Assembly: GCA_002762705.1 (NCBI GenBank)
Contig: PCVE01000027.1
Span: 1-26,887 of the forward strand
Source: Candidatus Woesearchaeota archaeon CG11_big_fil_rev_8_21_14_0_20_43_8
GTDB lineage: Archaea; Nanobdellota; Nanobdellia; Woesearchaeales; CG08-08-20-14
DNA: 26,887 nucleotides
Reading direction: 5' to 3'
The position numbers were made by a program, and so were the translations under genes. This document shows, piece by piece, positions 22,776 to 26,887 of the stretch (positions within the stretch are counted from its first letter, which is position 1; each line of letters starts with the position of its first letter). The notes below the pieces were generated by a model. That model made no database searches and had not been told where the DNA came from. It saw nothing but the letters and a program-made list of their open reading frames with translations.

Positions 22776-22898
22776 ATGAAGCAGGACAAATTCGATACGA
22801 AGAACGACGGTCTTTACCGTCTGCTGGATGAATGCGTGGACAGGTATGGGACACAGAAGACAGACCATTTCCTGAAAGTCATACTGGAGTCCGGATGA
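22776..22898 (+). CDS. Small protein, 40 aa, coupled to the next gene
   Basis: ATG at 22776-22778 is preceded by GGAGGT 9 nt upstream. The product is a charged, soluble 40-residue chain with a predicted helix (GLYRLLDECVDRYG) followed by QKTDHFLKVILESG. No family is recognised. Its TGA (22896-22898) overlaps the next ATG (22895-22897) in an ATGA coupling, so the two are translated together. The strong SD and the coupling support a real gene despite the length. Its coupled start decides the start of the next gene. Confidence 0.62.
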   Translation: MKQDKFDTKNDGLYRLLDECVDRYGTQKTDHFLKVILESG

Positions 22899-23413
22899 GA
22901 TCAGAGACATATGAATGGCGTACGTTTGGCTGCCCAGAGATCGAGAAGGAAGTGCTTTTGCTGCAACCCTATGCCGATCGCGCGGAGCATGACCATTATC
23001 TGGTCGTGCCCAAGCGTCCGGATATCAATATTAAAGAGCGAGCCTACGAGTTGAAGATCAAGAGAATGATCGGTAGATGCCAGTCTGGCATCGAACTTTG
23101 GGAAGACAGCACTTTTGATTATCCGATAGAAGCCAGGATGCTCGATGGCTCGTTTCCTGCAGGAGAGGCCCATTCACTTGAAGAGTTGAGGGATCTATGC
23201 ATGGGCAGGACGATCGATGTGTATAAAGAGCGTCACATGAGATTATACAATCATTGCGGTTTCGAGTTCGACAGGATCTGGATAGCTGGAAATGAATACA
23301 CTTCTATCTGCATAGAATCAGACAGCAAAGAGAGGATACTTGAGACCATCGAGGATTTCTGCATAGGATATGTGCCGATGAGCTACAGCTCATTCCTGCT
23401 TGGGATTTCATAA
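22895..23413 (+). CDS. Possible CYTH-like protein, 172 aa
   Basis: From the coupled ATG the protein begins MRSETYEWRTFGCPEIEKEV and continues with HDHYLVVPKRPDINIKERAYELKIKRMIGR, GIELWEDSTFDYPI. The sequence Y-v-V...N-I-K...-Y-E-L-K-I-K...G-I-E-L-W-E...P-I resembles the strand order of CYTH triphosphate-tunnel proteins, in which alternating Lys/Arg/Glu line a tunnel that binds phosphate groups. This is a weak analogy by pattern; the canonical ExExK motif is not clear. The C-terminal ~60 residues (MRLYNHCGFEFDRIWIAG, EYTSICIESDS, a final helix and FLLGIS) complete a small alpha/beta domain. The frame extends back to 22832, but the SD-led 40-codon gene and the 4-nt overlap favour 22895. Confidence 0.68.
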   Translation: MRSETYEWRTFGCPEIEKEVLLLQPYADRAEHDHYLVVPKRPDINIKERAYELKIKRMIGRCQSGIELWEDSTFDYPIEARMLDGSFPAGEAHSLEELRDLCMGRTIDVYKERHMRLYNHCGFEFDRIWIAGNEYTSICIESDSKERILETIEDFCIGYVPMSYSSFLLGIS

Positions 23414-23455
23414 ACAATATATATGCCAGATGGCATCGATGTCACAGGTGATACA

Positions 23456-24715
23456 ATGCTGCATTTATATCTTGATGATTTTGGTCTATTGAAAGACGAA
23501 GAATACCAGAAGATCGCTGAATATACAATCTCAAAGATGAAATCGATAGGTGTGCTCTCCCATTTCTCAAAGCACAATCCTGATTTTGACAAGATCGAAA
23601 TGCTTGCTGAAAAGCATAAAGACAAAAAGAATATCATCCTGATCGGTCAGGGGGGTCAGATTCAGCCAGTCATATCTTATTATGAATCCCTGGCAAAGAT
23701 CAAGTCTGACAAGAGATTCTTTGTCATGAACACTCAGGATCCAGATATGATTTCATATGTGAAACAGAACTGTCTTCCAAAAGATAGTCTTGTCATTGCA
23801 TCAAGTAAATCTGGTAATACTGCATCTGTCCTTGAGATACTCTTTTCATTCCAAGAGTATCCATTAGTCGCGATAACGACAGAAGGAAAAGGCACTCTTT
23901 GGGAGATAACAAAGCGTGAGAACAATGATTATCTTCTTGTCGCCGACGATATCGGCGGTAGATACACTGGTACTTCAGAATCAGCGTATTTTCCTCTGTG
24001 CCTTCTTGGCGCGAATGTCAAAAAGATACATGAAGGCGCAAAACGGTTCTATCGTGGCTGTGACCTTGGTGCACAAGTCGAGACAAATCTTCCATTGAAA
24101 GCTGCTGTGGCATTGCATGAAGCAGAACAAGAAGGATATACGGAAGTGTTCGTCCCGATCTATTCACCTATGCTATTTGGATTTGGGAATCTGATAATGC
24201 AGCTATGCCATGAATCATTCGGAAAACGGAGCAAAGGTCTGACTTTTGTCTGCGCAGAAGCGCCTGAATCTCAACATCATACCAATCAGCGTTTCTTCGG
24301 CGGAAGGAAAAATATGGTGGGTTTTTTCATAAGGAATGCGGAATTCTCAAATGATATGGATATCAAATGTCCGGCAGGATGGGCAGATATCCCTTATGCG
24401 AAAGGCACTCTTGGTGATGTCAAGCTTCCATATTCGACTGCCGTCCATTTCGAGTTCCAGGGTACCCAGAAAGATGCGGCGCAGAGCAAGATACCAAACA
24501 TCGTCCTGACTGTGGATCGTGTCGATGAGGAGAATATGGGCGAGCTCATGGCTTTCTGGCAGTTCTTCGCTGTGTATTCTTCAGTCCTTCGTGATGTGAA
24601 TCCATTTGATCAACCCCAGGTGGAGAACTCAAAGAAGATTACTAAGGAATTGACTCTTGAATTTGATGGCAAATATGAAGAGAAATATATAAAAGTCAGA
24701 TATGAGGCGCAGTAA
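23456..24715 (+). CDS. pgi: Glucose-6-phosphate isomerase (PGI/SIS superfamily)
   Basis: The 419 residues have the two SIS domains of phosphoglucose isomerase, which interconverts glucose 6-phosphate and fructose 6-phosphate in glycolysis/gluconeogenesis. Key stretches are SSKSGNTASV (116-125), which binds phosphate, GGRYTGTSESAYFPLCLLGA (167-186), the catalytic-Glu-like region HESFGKRSKGL, and QHHTNQRFFGG with the active-site His. It is of the short PGI-superfamily type rather than the cupin-type archaeal PGI. An ATG at 23423 lies within the TATA (CAATATATATG) itself, so I take the ATG at 23456. AGGTGAT (23446-23452) lies 3 nt before it. Confidence 0.9.
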   Translation: MLHLYLDDFGLLKDEEYQKIAEYTISKMKSIGVLSHFSKHNPDFDKIEMLAEKHKDKKNIILIGQGGQIQPVISYYESLAKIKSDKRFFVMNTQDPDMISYVKQNCLPKDSLVIASSKSGNTASVLEILFSFQEYPLVAITTEGKGTLWEITKRENNDYLLVADDIGGRYTGTSESAYFPLCLLGANVKKIHEGAKRFYRGCDLGAQVETNLPLKAAVALHEAEQEGYTEVFVPIYSPMLFGFGNLIMQLCHESFGKRSKGLTFVCAEAPESQHHTNQRFFGGRKNMVGFFIRNAEFSNDMDIKCPAGWADIPYAKGTLGDVKLPYSTAVHFEFQGTQKDAAQSKIPNIVLTVDRVDEENMGELMAFWQFFAVYSSVLRDVNPFDQPQVENSKKITKELTLEFDGKYEEKYIKVRYEAQ

Positions 24716-24735
24716 GAATTTACGTGGAACTGTGA

Positions 24736-25650
24736 TCACTTCACATATTCGAGCCATTTCTTGTACTTTGGCACTTTTCCTCTTACTATGTCGAAGAATT
24801 TCTTCTGGAGCTTCTTTGTGATTGGTCCTGGCTTCCCTGCTCCGATCTTCCGAAAATCTATCTCACGCACAGGAGTCATCTCTGCTGCAGTCCCGCATAA
24901 GAAGACTTCATCAGCGACATACAGCTGGTCTCGTGTGATTATCTCTTCTCTGACTTCGATCTTCATATCATTCGCGACCTCGATCAGAGATTGTCGCGTG
25001 ATGCCTTCAAGTATCGTGGCCTTTGGCGGAGTGTATAAAATGCTATCTCTCACAAGAAAAATATTCTCTCCGCTGCATTCTGACACAAAACCATCGTGGT
25101 CAAGCATTATCGCTTCATCAAATCCAAGTTTGATGGCTTCATCTTTCGCCATGACAGAATTATAATAATTGCCGCTCATCTTGGCTTTGGTCATGCCTGA
25201 ATTGACAAAAGGTCTCTGGAATGATGATATCTTGCATCTGATACCATTCTTGATCCCTTCCGCTCCTAGATAAGCTCCCCAGGTCCAGCATGCGATCCCT
25301 ATCCTGATTCTTACATTTGTCGGGTTGAGACCCATGCCGCCAAGTTCCATGAACGCAAGTGGCCGGATATAACCTGATTTGAGTCCATTCGCTTTGACTG
25401 TGTCTTTCAGCGCTTTGACCAGCTGTTCGCGGGTATAATTGAGATCTCTTCCAAATATATGCTCAGAATGAAGAAATCTGTCGATATGTTCCTTTGCTTT
25501 GAATATTGCCGGTCCTTTTGGTGTTTCATAGCATCTGATACCTTCGAACACCGCTGTCCCATAATGCAATGCATGCGTGAGAAAATCGACTTTCGCTTCT
25601 TCTCTTGTAACCAGTTTTCCATCCATCCATATCTTCTTGAGCTCGATCAT
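24736..25650 (-). CDS. ilvE: Branched-chain amino acid aminotransferase
   Basis: The 304 residues belong to fold-type IV PLP aminotransferases, which interconvert Leu/Ile/Val and their keto acids with glutamate. Visible features are WMDGKLVTREEAKVDFLTHALHYGTAVFEGIRCY, with substrate-gate residues, the PLP lysine in SGMTKAKMSGNYYNS, FVSECSGENIFLV and GTAAEMTPVREID. The frame could begin at GTG 25657-25659, but that codon is part of the SD GAGGTGA, so the ATG at 25648-25650 is the start. A minus-strand CTATTTAATAG (about 25693-25703) would start RNA near 25672. It converges on pgi with a 20-nt gap. Confidence 0.93.
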   Translation of the reverse strand: MIELKKIWMDGKLVTREEAKVDFLTHALHYGTAVFEGIRCYETPKGPAIFKAKEHIDRFLHSEHIFGRDLNYTREQLVKALKDTVKANGLKSGYIRPLAFMELGGMGLNPTNVRIRIGIACWTWGAYLGAEGIKNGIRCKISSFQRPFVNSGMTKAKMSGNYYNSVMAKDEAIKLGFDEAIMLDHDGFVSECSGENIFLVRDSILYTPPKATILEGITRQSLIEVANDMKIEVREEIITRDQLYVADEVFLCGTAAEMTPVREIDFRKIGAGKPGPITKKLQKKFFDIVRGKVPKYKKWLEYVK

Positions 25651-25832
25651 GATTGTCACCTCATTTATTTATATTCTATTCATATGGGACTATTAAATAG
25701 TTTCTGTCTTTGGTTTAGTGGCATATTGTGTCCTGGTAGCAAGTATTGATCAAGCGTCATACAAGGGATGGCTTGCTATGCAACTTCTGTCCTGGAAAAA
25801 CAATAAATATCAAGACGACATCGATACAATAT

Positions 25833-26372
25833 ATGAGGACTTTTATCGCGATCGAGATGCCAAAAAAGGTCTGTGGAATACTGTCAGCATTCCAGGATGA
25901 ATTCCGCGCTTCCATTAAGGCTTCTTTTCCTAAATCATTCCATCTGACACTCAAGTTCCTAGGCGAGGTAGATGACAAAGAGCTTGAAAGCATGAAAAAT
26001 ACTCTGCAAAGGATAAGATCAGGATCGATGCTCCTTGAGCTGGATTCACTTGGGACATTTCCAGACACATCAAGTCCACAGGTGTTATGGGCTGGACTGA
26101 AAGGTGATATCGATGCATTACAGAAGCTTCAGAAAGCAGTCGATGCCGCGACAGAGGATATAATATGTCTGGATCATAAAGGATTTGTCCCTCATCTGAC
26201 ACTTGCGCGTGTGAAAAAGATGACAGATCCGACGCGATTCAAAGAGAAACTATCTCTTCCCCTGCCTGCCTTCAAATTCGATGTCTGGGAGTTTGTCCTG
26301 TTCAAGAGCACACTCACAAAAGAAGGGCCAGTCTATGATGAATTACTGAAGATCCCGCTTCGTGCAAAATGA
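25833..26372 (+). CDS. thpR: RNA 2',3'-cyclic phosphodiesterase (2'-5' RNA ligase family)
   Basis: This two-histidine phosphoesterase of 179 residues is the family's usual length. The catalytic motifs are HLT at 37-39 (SFHLTLKFLG) and HLT at 121-123 (FVPHLTLARV). It opens 2',3'-cyclic phosphates at RNA ends, for example after tRNA intron excision, to give 2'-phosphates. The frame extends to 25746, but the family-typical MRTFIAIEMP start at 25833-25835 lies 26 nt from the centre of AATAAATATC (25802-25810), so it is leaderless. Its stop abuts the stop of the gene on the other strand. Confidence 0.94.
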   Translation: MRTFIAIEMPKKVCGILSAFQDEFRASIKASFPKSFHLTLKFLGEVDDKELESMKNTLQRIRSGSMLLELDSLGTFPDTSSPQVLWAGLKGDIDALQKLQKAVDAATEDIICLDHKGFVPHLTLARVKKMTDPTRFKEKLSLPLPAFKFDVWEFVLFKSTLTKEGPVYDELLKIPLRAK

Positions 26373-26887
26373 TCATGCTTCTCTTATCGCCTTGATAAAT
26401 AACTCTTGGCTGTCTCTTCTTAAGCAAGAATCAAAATGCTCGCCGCTAACTTGCCTGACTAGTCCATCAATAATCTCTCTTTTACCCTTGGAAATCTTTT
26501 TCTTTATCAGCATTTTTCGCACGTGTTCTAGCGTCTTGATGCTTTCTTCACAGGAATCAGCATATTCAAGCCAGAGCCTGCCGCCCTCACCATAGTATCG
26601 ATGTATCCAGAGATCATGATTCTCCCATTCCGGTCTTGGATCCATAAATACATTTGGTCTCAATATACCAACATTTTGAAAAATCTGTCTGCGATAGAAT
26701 ATTAATTTTCCATCTTTTCTATAAAATTTTCTGCAGAAAGTATTGTGAGATTCAAGGGAATCATAATGTACCAATAAATCAAATCCGGATTCTTCGATTA
26801 TTCTCCTGACATTCCATGCGAGATTGTGATCGTTACTATTGTAATAACCAATATATGGTTTATGTCCCGGAGACTTGCTATCGTCAA
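26373..26887 (-). CDS. Unrecognised protein, N-terminus cut by the window edge
   Basis: The minus-strand frame stays open from 26887 to the TGA at 26373-26375 (about 171 codons seen), so the start is outside. A TTG at 26772-26774 is not the start, because the upstream frame continues. The visible part has PYIGYYNSNDHNLAWNVRRI, a run SGFDLLVHYDSLESHNTFCR, aromatic-rich FMDPRPEWENHDLWIHRYYG, and a basic helical tail (HVRKMLIKKKISKGKREIID). I see no family signature. The His/Asp-rich aromatic region might be a hydrolase, but no motif is decisive. It abuts thpR with no gap between stops. Confidence 0.7.
   Translation of the reverse strand, partial: DDSKSPGHKPYIGYYNSNDHNLAWNVRRIIEESGFDLLVHYDSLESHNTFCRKFYRKDGKLIFYRRQIFQNVGILRPNVFMDPRPEWENHDLWIHRYYGEGGRLWLEYADSCEESIKTLEHVRKMLIKKKISKGKREIIDGLVRQVSGEHFDSCLRRDSQELFIKAIREA

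Noticed and set aside
22832..22894. Longer N-terminus for the possible CYTH-like protein
   Set aside because: It would overlap the SD-led 40-codon gene by over 60 nt; the ATGA-coupled start at 22895 is better placed.
25660..25832. Possible RNA gene between ilvE and thpR
   Set aside because: No tRNA-like arms or strong helices could be found; the gap holds two promoters and a near-repeat TGTCCTGG (25727 and 25786 region).

Overview
The window is archaeal chromosomal DNA. It carries archaeal Spt5 (NusG-like), SecE, FtsZ, DNA topoisomerase VI A and B, an FKBP isomerase with an inserted domain, ThpR and a PLD-type TrmB-like regulator. Promoters are BRE/TATA-like. Many first genes begin about 26 nt downstream of a TATA centre (leaderless), while internal genes carry GAGGTGAT-type Shine-Dalgarno (SD) sites. 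The two wHTH regulators and the overall repertoire look like a DPANN archaeon, perhaps Woesearchaeota. This is my impression and cannot be proved here. The end of a bacterial-type gyrA opens the window, so gyrase and topoisomerase VI lie close together.

Layout. 1-5328: the gyrA end, two small unknown genes, a leaderless wHTH regulator, an M50 membrane protease, a small membrane protein coupled to a metallo-beta-lactamase hydrolase, then minus-strand genes for a helical protein, a macrodomain protein and an unknown protein. 5329-5753: a 425-nt gap with a dense set of perfect hairpins (element E1). 5754-8511 (minus): ftsZ-secE-spt5-rpl11, the conserved translocation/elongation/ribosome block; secE is only 58 codons. 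8584-12393: FKBP diverging from top6B-top6A. 12348-14518 (minus): a GT2-DUF2304-GT9 glycosylation operon. 14571-14721: hairpin element E2. 14730-17811: a PLD-type regulator, a leaderless ferredoxin, and a response regulator/histidine kinase pair. 17895-17983: hairpin element E3. 18068-22622: a 58-codon membrane protein, proline dehydrogenase diverging from acetyl-CoA synthetase, and an OFA-type MFS carrier. 22690-23413: a leader with two mutually exclusive hairpins ahead of a 40-codon gene coupled to a possible CYTH-like protein. 23456-26887: glucose-6-phosphate isomerase, branched-chain aminotransferase, ThpR and a gene cut by the window edge.

Together the genes cover core information processing and cell division plus small-molecule scavenging (acetate activation, proline oxidation, branched-chain transamination, hexose phosphate metabolism). 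The most unusual content is the three intergenic hairpin clusters. E2 and E3 share three successive hairpins in the same order with similar sequence, while E1 is a compact closed multibranch fold. E3 lies between two divergent promoters, so it cannot be the 3' UTR of either neighbour. These elements could be structured RNAs or palindromic DNA elements and match no family I recognise.
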